This document shows, one piece after another, positions 17,420 to 26,107 of a stretch of 64,000 nt of DNA (position 1 is the first letter of the stretch; each line of letters begins with the position of its first letter). This DNA is from Chryseobacterium camelliae. Lineage in GTDB: Bacteria > Bacteroidota > Bacteroidia > Flavobacteriales > Weeksellaceae. The stretch covers positions 434,001-498,000 of the forward strand of contig NZ_CP115859.1 of NCBI RefSeq assembly GCF_027920545.1, written 5' to 3'. The notes under the pieces are model-generated. The model was not told the DNA's origin and did not search any database. It worked only from the letters and a program-made list of their open reading frames with translations. Both the position numbers and the translations under genes were made by a program.

Positions 17420-18562
17420 ATGTCATTTGAATCTCTAGGATTATCACACAATATTATTCGTTCCGTTAAAAAATTGGGGTATTTGAAGCCATTTCCAATC
17501 CAGGAACAGGCTGTTCCCGTTATTTTACAGGGAAAAGACCTGATGGGAATTGCGCAGACAGGCTCCGGAAAGACAGCCTGTTTCGTCATGCCGATTTTAG
17601 AAAAATTACAGACTGAAGAGGTTAAAAAAGACCGTAATGTTCAGGTTTTAATATTGGTTCCTACAAGAGAATTGGCGATTCAGATTGATGAAGTTTTTAA
17701 AGCCTTTACAGAAAACCTGAAACGCGATGTCCGCACCATGGCAGTGTACGGAGGAGTTTCCATCAATCCACAGATGAAAGGAATGTTTGGGGTGGAAGTT
17801 CTTATTGCAACGCCCGGTCGTTTATTGGATTTAATTGATCACAATGCTCTGAGTATCTCAAGAATTCAGCATCTGGTGATTGATGAAGCAGACAAAATGT
17901 TTCAGTTAGGTTTCGGAGAGGAAATGAATAAGCTTTTCGCGATGATGCCTGTTGCAAAGCAGACTACTCTGTTTTCGGCTACTTTAAATGACAAAGTTTC
18001 CGAAATGAAGGAACGTTTATCCATTAATCCTACGCTTATTGAAATCAAAAAAGAAGAAGTTGAAATCGATAATATCGAACAGCTGGCTTATCATGTTTCT
18101 CCTGAGAATAAAGGTCCGTTTTTACGGTATTTAATTAAGGAAAAAAATATTGAAAAAGCTTTAATTTTTGTTTCCTCTACAAGATCTGCAGATAACCTGG
18201 TTGAAAAGCTGAAAAAGAATAAAATAAAAGCGGTTGCCATTCACAGTCAGAAATCGCAGGGTGCGCGCAGAAATAATTTAGAGGAATTTAAAGGTAAAGG
18301 CGCTCAGATTTTGGTTGCTACAGATTTAATTGGCCGTGGAATCCATATTGAAGCTTTGCCTTATGTGATCAATTATGAGCTGCCGCGTTCACCTTTAGAT
18401 TATGTTCACCGTATCGGAAGAACCGGACGTGCCCATGAGAAAGGAACGGCCATTAATATCCTTACCGATGCTGAATTACAGCACTTCCGGGTGATTCAAA
18501 AGAAAATGGGCAAGAAAGTTCCTTTGCAAAGAACAGAAGATATTAATTTACACGGTTATTAA
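17420..18562 (+). CDS. DEAD-box RNA helicase (RhlE-like)
   Basis: 380 residues: the two RecA-like domains with almost no C-terminal tail. Motifs in order: Q motif with FPIQEQAV, AQTGSGKT (I, ~45-52), PTRELAIQ (Ia), TPGRLLDL (Ib), DEADKM (II), SATLND (III), ATDLIGRGIH (V) and HRIGRTGR (VI). ATP-dependent unwinding of RNA duplexes, probably in ribosome assembly or mRNA turnover. The short C-terminus differs from the RhlE paralogues that carry basic tails. It is followed by its own terminator. Confidence 0.93.
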   Translation: MSFESLGLSHNIIRSVKKLGYLKPFPIQEQAVPVILQGKDLMGIAQTGSGKTACFVMPILEKLQTEEVKKDRNVQVLILVPTRELAIQIDEVFKAFTENLKRDVRTMAVYGGVSINPQMKGMFGVEVLIATPGRLLDLIDHNALSISRIQHLVIDEADKMFQLGFGEEMNKLFAMMPVAKQTTLFSATLNDKVSEMKERLSINPTLIEIKKEEVEIDNIEQLAYHVSPENKGPFLRYLIKEKNIEKALIFVSSTRSADNLVEKLKKNKIKAVAIHSQKSQGARRNNLEEFKGKGAQILVATDLIGRGIHIEALPYVINYELPRSPLDYVHRIGRTGRAHEKGTAINILTDAELQHFRVIQKKMGKKVPLQRTEDINLHGY

Positions 18563-18585
18563 TCGTTGACTTTACCTGAATAACG

Positions 18586-18617
18586 GCTTCAATTCTATAA
18601 AAATTGAGGCTTTTTTT
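18586..18617 (+). terminator. Terminator of the DEAD-box helicase gene
   Basis: Stem GCTTCAATT / AATTGAGGC (one G-U), 7-nt loop, then seven T. Confidence 0.88.
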
Positions 18618-18721
18618 GTGTTTAAAATTCTCGAATTTTTGATACATTTACGAAAACTAATCTTTAATAAACTGTCTCAGATTTAAGTATTAGATGCAAT
18701 CTTTTAATCATCAAATTGTTT

Positions 18722-19258
18722 ATGAATAATTTAGATCAAAAAAAATTCCCGATAGGCCAGTTTCTACAACCTGAAAACATAAGCAGGGAAGAGCTAACCG
18801 TAGCTATCGATACGATCAGCGATTTCCCGAAAAGACTGAAAAAACTGATAGAAAACTGGTCAGATGAACAGCTGGATACGCCTTACAGAGAGGGAGGATG
18901 GACGGTCCGACAGCTTGTGAATCATCTTGCAGACAGCCATATCAATAGTTTTACAAGATTTAAGCTTGCATTAACAGAAGATAATCCTACCATAAAACCT
19001 TATGACGAAGCAAAATGGGCTGAGCTTGCGGATAGTGCGACCATGCCTGTAAAACCTGCTTTAAGAATGATCAAAGGAACTCATCAAAGATGGTCTGTTT
19101 TATTAAAAAGTTTAACCGAAGAACAGTTTAACCGAACTTTTCATCATCCGGAACAAAATATCAATTATACTCTAAAAAACAATGCAGTATTGTACGCTTG
19201 GCACTGTAATCATCATTTTGCACATATTGAAAATCTGAAGAACGAAAAAGGTTGGTAA
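18722..19258 (+). CDS. YfiT/BstA-like bacillithiol transferase (DinB superfamily)
   Basis: 178 residues from the ATG at 18722; a TTG two codons upstream is a weaker option. The opening DQKKFPIGQFLQPENIS, the GGWTVRQLVNHLADSHINSF block and the C-terminal YAWHCNHHFAHIENL match YfiT-type putative metal-dependent hydrolases, of which Bacillus BstA is a bacillithiol S-transferase. The three His expected to bind metal (HLADSH and HHFAH) are present. It begins a four-gene operon that also contains a YtxJ-like bacilliredoxin, which supports a thiol role. The substrate is not known. Confidence 0.85.
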   Translation: MNNLDQKKFPIGQFLQPENISREELTVAIDTISDFPKRLKKLIENWSDEQLDTPYREGGWTVRQLVNHLADSHINSFTRFKLALTEDNPTIKPYDEAKWAELADSATMPVKPALRMIKGTHQRWSVLLKSLTEEQFNRTFHHPEQNINYTLKNNAVLYAWHCNHHFAHIENLKNEKGW

Positions 19259-19713
19259 AAAAGACACTTCATAACAGAGACTTTTTTAATGAGATCAAAA
19301 CACGGATCTCTAAGCTTTCAACAGATTCCGAAAAGAAATGGGGGAGAATGAATGTCTCTCAGATGCTTTGTCATTGTGATTTGGTACTTCAGGTTCCTCT
19401 CCGGAATATTGAACTTCCGAACATTCATTATCTTTTCAGAATAATAGGAATTTTCACCAAAAGAGAAATGCAGATTTTTGACAACGGAATTCCTTATAAT
19501 ATGCCTACTTTTCAAAAACTAATCGTTAATTTTGAATGTAATTTTGATGAGGCAAAAGATAACCTTCTTAAAACGCTGGATTTTTATTGGGAAGCCTTTG
19601 AAAATAAGCGTTTACCAAAAGAGCATATTCTTTTTGGCAGCATGAAAGAAAAAGACTGGGGATTTTTGGAGTATAAACATCTCGACCATCATCTTAAACA
19701 ATTTAATGTATGA
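19252..19713 (+). CDS. DUF1569 protein, TTG start
   Basis: 153 residues. The start is a TTG overlapping the end of the upstream gene by seven bases (TTGGTAA); the next in-frame Met (~residue 33) would cut into the conserved N-terminal helix. The sequence RMNVSQMLCHCDLVLQVPLRN and the C-terminal HLDHHLKQF fit DUF1569, another DinB-like bundle with His residues. The role is unknown; its position between two genes with bacillithiol features suggests a related thiol function (inference). Its stop overlaps the next ATG (ATGA). Confidence 0.82.
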   Translation: MVKKTLHNRDFFNEIKTRISKLSTDSEKKWGRMNVSQMLCHCDLVLQVPLRNIELPNIHYLFRIIGIFTKREMQIFDNGIPYNMPTFQKLIVNFECNFDEAKDNLLKTLDFYWEAFENKRLPKEHILFGSMKEKDWGFLEYKHLDHHLKQFNV

Positions 19714-20096
19714 GTTTTTTTGATAAAATATTCGGAGGAAAAGAAGAAGCTAAAGAGCAGAAATCATTTTGGAATCCTATACAATCTGAAGATGATTTAA
19801 AAATTGCTTTAGAAAATTCCAATACCGGTAAAATTGCCATATTCAAACATTCAACAAGCTGTTTTATCAGCAAAACGGTATTGAAAAACTTTGAAAAAGA
19901 AATAGAAAATCATAAAAACATTGATGAGGTTGCAGCTCTGTATTTTTTAGACTTGCTGGCTTACAGGCCTCTTTCCAATAAAATTGCGGAAGATCTTGGA
20001 GTAAGGCACGAAAGCCCGCAGTTGCTCGTCATAGAAGACGGCAAAGTAATTAATGATGCTTCTCACCAAAATATATCTATAAATCAGTTATCATAA
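19710..20096 (+). CDS. YtxJ-family bacilliredoxin-like protein (BrxC type)
   Basis: 128 residues with a thioredoxin-like fold of the 'bacillithiol system redox-active protein YtxJ' family. The motif IFKHSTSCFISKTVL carries a single reactive cysteine (Cys51), as in monothiol bacilliredoxins that remove bacillithiol from oxidised proteins. Conserved features after it are YFLDLLAYRPLSNKIAEDLGVRHESPQLLVI with the cis-Pro. It overlaps both neighbours by 4 and 1 bases, so expression is coupled. Confidence 0.88.
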   Translation: MSFFDKIFGGKEEAKEQKSFWNPIQSEDDLKIALENSNTGKIAIFKHSTSCFISKTVLKNFEKEIENHKNIDEVAALYFLDLLAYRPLSNKIAEDLGVRHESPQLLVIEDGKVINDASHQNISINQLS

Positions 20097-20689
20097 TGAA
20101 AAATATCAATACTTATTTAGCAAATATTCTCGAAGTTCCCGTAGAAAATGTGAATGCATGCAGCCTTCATTATGAAATAAAAAAGGTGGCTAAAAATGAT
20201 TTCCTTTTACGATACGGAGAAATCTGCAGATACAACTTTTTTGTAGAAAAGGGATTATTGAAAATGTATTCCATAGACAAAAACGGAAAAGAACACATTA
20301 TTCAGTTTGCACCGGAAAGCTGGCTGATTTCTGACAGAAGCAGTCTCTATTTTAATGAAAAATCTGTCTATTATATTGAAGCGGTAGAAGATTCTGAAGT
20401 TTTATTATTACAACCGGATTTTTTTAAGAAACTAGTAGAGCAATTCCCTAATATTGCTCCCAATAATGATATTTTACTTCAAAAGCATGTTAGAAGCCTT
20501 CAAAACAGAATCAATTCTTTGCTGGGAGAAACCGCTGAAGAAAGATACCTGAGATTCATTAAAATGTATCCGGATTTATTATTAAGAGTTCCGCAGTGGA
20601 TGATTGCTTCTTATTTAGGCATTACGCCTGAAAGCTTGAGCCGGGTAAGAAAAGAACTGGCAAAAAAGAATTTTGTAACGGATAAATAA
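20096..20689 (+). CDS. Crp/Fnr family transcriptional regulator
   Basis: 197 residues: a cyclic-nucleotide-binding-like beta-roll (~20-115; FLLRYGEICRYNFFVEKGLLKMY) and a C-terminal winged helix (QWMIASYLGITPESLSRVRKELAKK). No Cys cluster for an iron-sulphur centre is present, so it is not an FNR oxygen sensor. Closest in kind to the small flavobacterial Crp-like regulators next to DinB/DoxX genes. Its ATG overlaps the ytxJ-like stop (TAATG); it may control this operon. Confidence 0.88.
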   Translation: MKNINTYLANILEVPVENVNACSLHYEIKKVAKNDFLLRYGEICRYNFFVEKGLLKMYSIDKNGKEHIIQFAPESWLISDRSSLYFNEKSVYYIEAVEDSEVLLLQPDFFKKLVEQFPNIAPNNDILLQKHVRSLQNRINSLLGETAEERYLRFIKMYPDLLLRVPQWMIASYLGITPESLSRVRKELAKKNFVTDK

Positions 20690-20716
20690 AGCGAGAAACT
20701 TTATTTTGGATCATAT

Positions 20717-20746
20717 AAAATCATTTTCACCTCAGAAAATGATTTT
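20717..20746. terminator. Bidirectional terminator
   Basis: Stem AAAATCATTTT / AAAATGATTTT with an 8-nt loop and T-run, between the convergent Crp and AraC-type genes. Confidence 0.8.
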
Positions 20747-20747
20747 T

Positions 20748-21902
20748 TTATGCGCTGATTTCAAAACGATGCTGTTTATTTTCGTGCGTAGAGCTCTTAT
20801 AATATTCTGATGGTGTTTTGCCTATTATTTCTTTAAAATACCGGTTAAAAGATGATTTTGATTTAAATCCTGCTTCATATGCAAAAGAGAGGAAATTGAT
20901 ATTCTCCTTTCTTTCAATTGCTTTTTCTACCAGATTTTTAAAATATTCGATACGATATTCGTTAATGTAGCGATAAAACGGTTTGTGTTTATAGCCATTC
21001 AGCATTTCGCTGATCTGGTATTTGTTGATTTCTGTTTTTAATGCCAGTTGATCCAGATTTAAATCACAATCTCTATACAACTGTTTTTGTCTCACAGACT
21101 GATCCATCTTCTGCCAGAGTTCACTGAATTTTATTTCGTAATCAATTGTATTTAGCAATATATTTTCTTCATGATTATTATGATTAACAATTACTTCTAC
21201 ATTATTATTTAAAGTAATTTTTGGAGAATAAATTTCCGTTTTTAAGCTTTTTCTTACAATTAAAAGACAAATGATCAACAATAAAAAATACGCAACGCTT
21301 CTAATTGTTAAGTTAATTAATTGATTCTCTTCAGGATAAAGATAAAGCAATGTTTTGGATATAATTACGCCTAGTTCCATAAAAAGAATACAGTAAGAAA
21401 CCCTTGTAATTACATCATACTCAATATTTTCAAGATTTTCATTCTTAGCTTTTCCGGCAATCCAAATACTTTTTAAAGGATAATACAAATTGATCGTAAA
21501 TATTAAATACAAACTGAAATTATTGTACAAATCCAGCAGCTTCTGATCGACATGGTTGAGAATAACGAATACGCAGGAAATGGTAAAATAAGCAATCATC
21601 AGCACAAAAAGCGGAATGAATATAAACCATTTACTCGCAATGAAAAATTCTTTTTTAATCCTGCTTAAAGTATATAAATAGATCAAAGGACCATAACAAA
21701 CTCCAATGAACGTATTCATCTGCTGTCTGATACTTTCGTCAGGAATAAAATTGAAGATCACGAACTTAATCGCCAAATGAACCGCAATGGCAGAAAGCAG
21801 AAAAATAAACAGATAATTTGATTGCGATTTTTTTTCTCTGAACTGTAAAAGCCAAAGCGCTACAAGCGCCTGAAAAGCCCCAATAATAACTATATATTGC
21901 AT
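20748..21902 (-). CDS. Membrane-bound AraC-family regulator (7 TM + HTH)
   Basis: 384 residues. Seven hydrophobic segments occupy roughly residues 1-220 (for example YIVIIGAFQALVALWLL, WFIFIPLFVLMIAYF, SVAYFLLLIICLLIV). A linker leads to an AraC-type double HTH (~275-375) with LALKTEINKYQISEMLNGY and the signature FAYEAGFKSKSSFNRYFKEIIGKTPSEYY. Bacteroidota have many such membrane-embedded AraC proteins, thought to sense a signal in the envelope. It is divergent from the TonB-dependent receptor gene across a ~260-base region, so that receptor operon is the likely target (inference). Confidence 0.88.
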   Translation of the reverse strand: MQYIVIIGAFQALVALWLLQFREKKSQSNYLFIFLLSAIAVHLAIKFVIFNFIPDESIRQQMNTFIGVCYGPLIYLYTLSRIKKEFFIASKWFIFIPLFVLMIAYFTISCVFVILNHVDQKLLDLYNNFSLYLIFTINLYYPLKSIWIAGKAKNENLENIEYDVITRVSYCILFMELGVIISKTLLYLYPEENQLINLTIRSVAYFLLLIICLLIVRKSLKTEIYSPKITLNNNVEVIVNHNNHEENILLNTIDYEIKFSELWQKMDQSVRQKQLYRDCDLNLDQLALKTEINKYQISEMLNGYKHKPFYRYINEYRIEYFKNLVEKAIERKENINFLSFAYEAGFKSKSSFNRYFKEIIGKTPSEYYKSSTHENKQHRFEISA

Positions 21903-22072
21903 TCTTCCTTAGGTTTTCACAAAATAAATACAAAATCTTCATTACATCATTCACAAATCTATTATATATCTATTAAAAATTTAATTCATGATTTAATATT
22001 AGGTTCATAAATAAATAACAAATAGTTAAATAAATTTAAATACGTTAAAATCAATGAATTAAAAGTACAGCT

Positions 22073-22131
22073 CCAACGAGTGACACGTTATATAATCTGA
22101 TTTTTTCCTTCGGACGAATAGAAGTCATTGG
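22073..22131 (+). promoter_or_regulatory. Candidate structured leader upstream of the TonB-dependent receptor
   Basis: CCAA-CGAG-TGAC at 22073-22084 can pair with GTCATTGG at 22124-22131 (8 bp with a CGAG bulge), enclosing a smaller hairpin around 22103-22118. It ends 29 bases before the ATG. It might be a cis-regulatory RNA; I could not match it to a riboswitch class I know. Confidence 0.3.
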
Positions 22132-22159
22132 CAACCCAAATTTGCATCAAAAAAAATCT

Positions 22160-25039
22160 ATGAACAATTCAGTTGGTTTTTCAAAACAAAAGTCAAGAAT
22201 CATTCAGATCTCTGCATTTTTTCTGATGGCATCTTTGGGAACCATTCATGCACAATCTATCAAAGGAACCGTTGTCGGTAAAACAAACGGAGCACTTCCG
22301 GGAGCGAATATTTCAATTGTAGATGCAGACGCAAAAGCAATTTCTTCATTGGACGGGGATTTCAACCTTCTTTCACCAACATTGGGAGAAATCAACCTGA
22401 AAGTTGAGTATATCGGGTACGAAACAAAAATTTTCCCTATCACCATAAAAGAGGGAACCAACGATATCGGTTACATTACCATTGCTCCTGAAGAAAAGAA
22501 GAGCAAGGAAAAAGTAAGCGATATTCAGCAGGTTGTCATTTCAAGACCGAATGCTTTAACTCAGGCAAAAGCTTACGAAATCAAGAAAAATAATAATGCC
22601 ATTATGGAAGTTATTGCAGCCGATGCGATCGGAAAGCTTCCGGACAGAAATGCTGCTGAAGCCGTACAGAGAGTTCAGGGCGTTGCTGTTGCAAGGTATC
22701 ATGGTGAAGCGGATCAGGCGACCGTAAGAGGAACTCCTTTTTACTGGACATCGGCTTTATTTAACGGAAACAGATTACCAAGTGCCAATGTAATGGGGAA
22801 CCGATCATTTGTTTTGGATGTTGTTCCGTCTGAATTAATTCAGTTTGTACAGGTTTCAAAGGCTGTAACTCCGGATATGGATGCTGATGCCATTGGTGGA
22901 AGCATTAATTTTATTACCAGAACCGCCCCTGCAAGAAAAACATTAAGCGTGAGCGGAGCAGGTGGTTATAATACCTTTTCACAGAACGGAACTTATAATG
23001 GCTCAATCGTATATGGTGACCGTTTTTTCAACAATAAATTAGGGGTAATCTTATCCGGAGCAATTTGGGACAGACAATGGGGAGCGGATGCTTTTGACGT
23101 AAGTTATAATACAGGATTAGGTAACGATACAGAGCGTAAATCTATCAATACGATCATGATGAAACGTTATATGGGAACCAGAAGAACGATTGGATTAAAC
23201 GGTGGCTTAGAATATAAATTGAATGCCAATAACAAGGTTTTCTTCCGTGGAATGTACAATAAGTTTGATGACATTCGTCCCGTATATGAATCTTATGTAG
23301 ATTATACAAACAAGAGGTATCAGTATAATTTCAGATATTCTCATTACCAGACCGAACTCTACGGAATGGAATTAGGAGGAGAGCATACTTTGGCTCCAAA
23401 GCTTAATTTAGATTGGATGGCAAGCAACTACCAGGCAAATTACTTTTTAGATACGCCGCCGACAAATGATACTAAAGGTTTGCCTATCGCTACTTTCAGA
23501 CAGAAAATTGCAAGCGACTTTAATAATTTAACCAACGGAAAAAGATATTGGGGATTCGATTCTCCTGATGGAATAGGAGGTAATTATTTAGATTACAGTT
23601 CTGATGTTTCCAGTCCGGCAGAAGTAATGAGCGCTGACAAATTATTATTATCACAGTTAGTAATTGCAAAATTAGACAACAACGAACGCGACAGAATTGC
23701 AAGAGTTAATCTAAAATATGAACTCAATTCTAATATTACTTTAAAAGCAGGCGCAAAATATAGAACAAAACAGAGAAACAGTACTTACGGGTACAATCAG
23801 GTGTATGCTCCGACAACAGCAAATTTATTAAGTCTATCTCAACTCTCAACTGAACCGGCAGCGCAAGGAACACAGTTTTTAGGAGGGATGAATAATAATT
23901 TAGATGCCTACATTATGAATCCGCCAACAAAAGAACAGCTTTTTGACTTGTTTTCTCCGGGATTCCTGTCACAAAATAACTTTAAAGATTTTTCAAGTGC
24001 AGCGGGTAATGCAACGAGTATTTACAATGGCGAAGAAAATGTAATGTCTACCTATGCAATGGCAGAAGTAAAAGCATCTGAGAATTTTAAAATTGTGGGA
24101 GGTTTTAGAAACGAATCTACAAGGTTAACATTATACGGTTCAAAATCCACAAAACAAGGATCAGGAACAATTATTTCTCCTTCAACGGTAGAAAGTAATT
24201 ACAATGCGTTCTTACCGATGTTGCACATGAAATATAATTTTACTCCAAAAGCTAACGTAAGATTTGCCTATACAAGATCATTCGTAAGACCCAATTTTGG
24301 AAATATGTCTCCGGGAGTAAGCATTGACAATAGCGTTAGTCCAAACACGATTACAAAAGGAAACCCGGATCTGAAACCGACATTCAGTCATAACTTTGAT
24401 GTAATGGGAGAATATTACTTCGACAACATCGGTCTTCTTTCCGGAGGAGTATTCTATAAAAAAGTATCGGATGTGATTTTCGATGATGCTTCCATGATGA
24501 ATATTGACGGAAACAACTATCTGGTGAAGCAGGCCAAAAACCTTAATGATGCCAATTTATTAGGTTTTGAAATAGGAATTAACAAGCGTTTCGATTTCTT
24601 ACCCGGTTTTTTCAGTGGTTTCGGGGTTGAATTTAATTATTCTTATATCGATTCAAAGGTGGATGTTCAAAGAACGGACGGCAGCTTAATTTCTGACCGA
24701 ACAACGCTCCCTAACCAATCTAAAAATATGTTTAACGCCATTCTTTACTACGAAAACAATAAGTTAATGGTTCGTCTTGCGGCCAATTACAGAGGTAAAT
24801 CGGTAGAATCTATTAACCAGCAACTGGGACCACAGTATTACATCTGGTCCGACAAAAACTTCACCGTAGACTTCTCAGCGAGCTATGATCTGTCTAAGAA
24901 ACTTAAGCTGTTTGTAGAGTTAAATAACATCAACAACGAAAGTTTAAGACAATACATGGGAGACAACAAACAAAGAATTACTTCTCACGAATGGTACGGA
25001 AGCAGAGGACAAATAGGAATTCGTTGGCAGGTATTTTAA
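22160..25039 (+). CDS. TonB-dependent outer-membrane receptor
   Basis: 959 residues from the ATG at 22160 (an upstream in-frame TTG at 22142 is less likely). A signal peptide ending in IHAQS is followed by a CarboxypepD-regulatory-like domain (SIKGTVVGKTNGALPGANISI), the plug (AAEAVQRVQGVAVARYHGEADQATVRG, SELIQFVQVSKAVTPDMDADAIGGSINF) and a 22-strand barrel ending in GQIGIRWQVF. The 'DMDADAIGG' plug resembles the Xanthomonas/Caulobacter-type receptors that import organic substrates rather than siderophores, but substrate cannot be read off. No SusD gene follows; instead a secreted tyrosine phosphatase gene comes 22 bases downstream, suggesting uptake linked to dephosphorylation of a phospho-compound (inference). 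Confidence 0.92.
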   Translation: MNNSVGFSKQKSRIIQISAFFLMASLGTIHAQSIKGTVVGKTNGALPGANISIVDADAKAISSLDGDFNLLSPTLGEINLKVEYIGYETKIFPITIKEGTNDIGYITIAPEEKKSKEKVSDIQQVVISRPNALTQAKAYEIKKNNNAIMEVIAADAIGKLPDRNAAEAVQRVQGVAVARYHGEADQATVRGTPFYWTSALFNGNRLPSANVMGNRSFVLDVVPSELIQFVQVSKAVTPDMDADAIGGSINFITRTAPARKTLSVSGAGGYNTFSQNGTYNGSIVYGDRFFNNKLGVILSGAIWDRQWGADAFDVSYNTGLGNDTERKSINTIMMKRYMGTRRTIGLNGGLEYKLNANNKVFFRGMYNKFDDIRPVYESYVDYTNKRYQYNFRYSHYQTELYGMELGGEHTLAPKLNLDWMASNYQANYFLDTPPTNDTKGLPIATFRQKIASDFNNLTNGKRYWGFDSPDGIGGNYLDYSSDVSSPAEVMSADKLLLSQLVIAKLDNNERDRIARVNLKYELNSNITLKAGAKYRTKQRNSTYGYNQVYAPTTANLLSLSQLSTEPAAQGTQFLGGMNNNLDAYIMNPPTKEQLFDLFSPGFLSQNNFKDFSSAAGNATSIYNGEENVMSTYAMAEVKASENFKIVGGFRNESTRLTLYGSKSTKQGSGTIISPSTVESNYNAFLPMLHMKYNFTPKANVRFAYTRSFVRPNFGNMSPGVSIDNSVSPNTITKGNPDLKPTFSHNFDVMGEYYFDNIGLLSGGVFYKKVSDVIFDDASMMNIDGNNYLVKQAKNLNDANLLGFEIGINKRFDFLPGFFSGFGVEFNYSYIDSKVDVQRTDGSLISDRTTLPNQSKNMFNAILYYENNKLMVRLAANYRGKSVESINQQLGPQYYIWSDKNFTVDFSASYDLSKKLKLFVELNNINNESLRQYMGDNKQRITSHEWYGSRGQIGIRWQVF

Positions 25040-25061
25040 TCTAAAATCTTATTATAAAAAA

Positions 25062-25886
25062 ATGAAAAAAATAATTTTAACATTGGCAGTTGCTACATTA
25101 GGAATTTCAGTACATGCACAAATAAAAGACAGCGCAAGACGTGTCGTGAAGATGGAAGGTGCTTACAATTTCAGAGATACGGGAGGTTATAAAACTTCTG
25201 ACGGAAAAGAAGTAACATTGGGAAAAGTATTCAGAAGTGATGCGATCGACAAATTGTCTGATAAAGATTTAAAGACTTTTAAAGATAAAAAAATCGTGAC
25301 CGTAGTAGACTTCAGAGGAGTGGAAGAAGCCAAAAAAGCACAGGACAGGCTTCCTGCAAACACTACTTATATTCTTTGCCCTGCAGGAAGCAATAATCTT
25401 CCTACCGCTCAGGACATGGCAAAGTTTTTAAAAGACAAGAATTTCTTGTTTGATATGTACGGAGAAGGCGGATTACCTTATTTCGGAGAAAGATACAGAA
25501 CTTTATTCGTTCAGTTATTGACCTTAAAACCGGATGAAGCGTTGCTTTTCCATTGTACGGGAGGACGCGACAGAACGGGAATGGCTTCTGCCTTATTCCT
25601 GAATATTTTAGGAGTTCCTCAGGATGTGATTGAAAGTGATTACGTTGCTTCAAACTTCTATCTGGCAAAAAATCCTACAATGCAAGGAATGTATTCCGGG
25701 CTTTCAAAAATGTCGGGATTAACGCAAGCGGAAATCAAGCAGCAAATGGAATTAAGACCTGAATTAATCAGAAACTTCTTCGCAGCCATCAACAAAAAAT
25801 ACGGAAGCGTAGAAAACTTCTTCCAGGTAGAAATGGGAATGGGACAGAGAGAAATTGCAGTTTTAAAACAGAAATATCTTAAATAA
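25062..25886 (+). CDS. Secreted tyrosine-phosphatase-family protein
   Basis: 274 residues with a signal peptide (MKKIILTLAVATLGISVHAQ). The phosphatase signature CTGGRDR (Cys165, Arg171; HCTGGRDRTG) is intact, and GAYNFRDTGGY near residue 34 is the N-terminal mark of the Y_phosphatase3 family (MptpB-like), members of which act on phosphotyrosine, phosphoinositides or other phosphomonoesters. Location should be periplasmic or outer-membrane-associated. It lies 22 bases after the TonB receptor gene and probably prepares its ligand. The operon ends with a hairpin at 26019-26048. Confidence 0.9.
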   Translation: MKKIILTLAVATLGISVHAQIKDSARRVVKMEGAYNFRDTGGYKTSDGKEVTLGKVFRSDAIDKLSDKDLKTFKDKKIVTVVDFRGVEEAKKAQDRLPANTTYILCPAGSNNLPTAQDMAKFLKDKNFLFDMYGEGGLPYFGERYRTLFVQLLTLKPDEALLFHCTGGRDRTGMASALFLNILGVPQDVIESDYVASNFYLAKNPTMQGMYSGLSKMSGLTQAEIKQQMELRPELIRNFFAAINKKYGSVENFFQVEMGMGQREIAVLKQKYLK

Positions 25887-26018
25887 TGAATTGTGAGCGG
25901 TCAATTCGCCTTTTTCGGTAATTTTTAAATTTTATTTCAAATTTACTATTGACTTTCAAACCAAAATTGGCAATTGACTCTTCTTCATAAACCCTGGTTA
26001 GATTTTTATTTAAATAGG

Positions 26019-26048
26019 CCGTGTCTTTGCTGATACGGTTTATTTTTT
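26019..26048 (+). terminator. Terminator of the receptor-phosphatase operon
   Basis: Stem CCGTGTC / GATACGG (one G-U), 6-nt loop, then a T-rich run. Confidence 0.7.
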
Positions 26049-26107
26049 TGTAAGAAGTACTGTGTTATTAGAGTTGAATTACGGAAATTTGCAAAAAATA
26101 AATCTAA

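Noticed and set aside
22073..22140. SAM-type riboswitch because of the GGCAACC word before the TonB receptor
   Set aside because: The other conserved S-box parts (kink-turn and the GGCCC...UGAA region) are missing; kept only as an unassigned structured leader.
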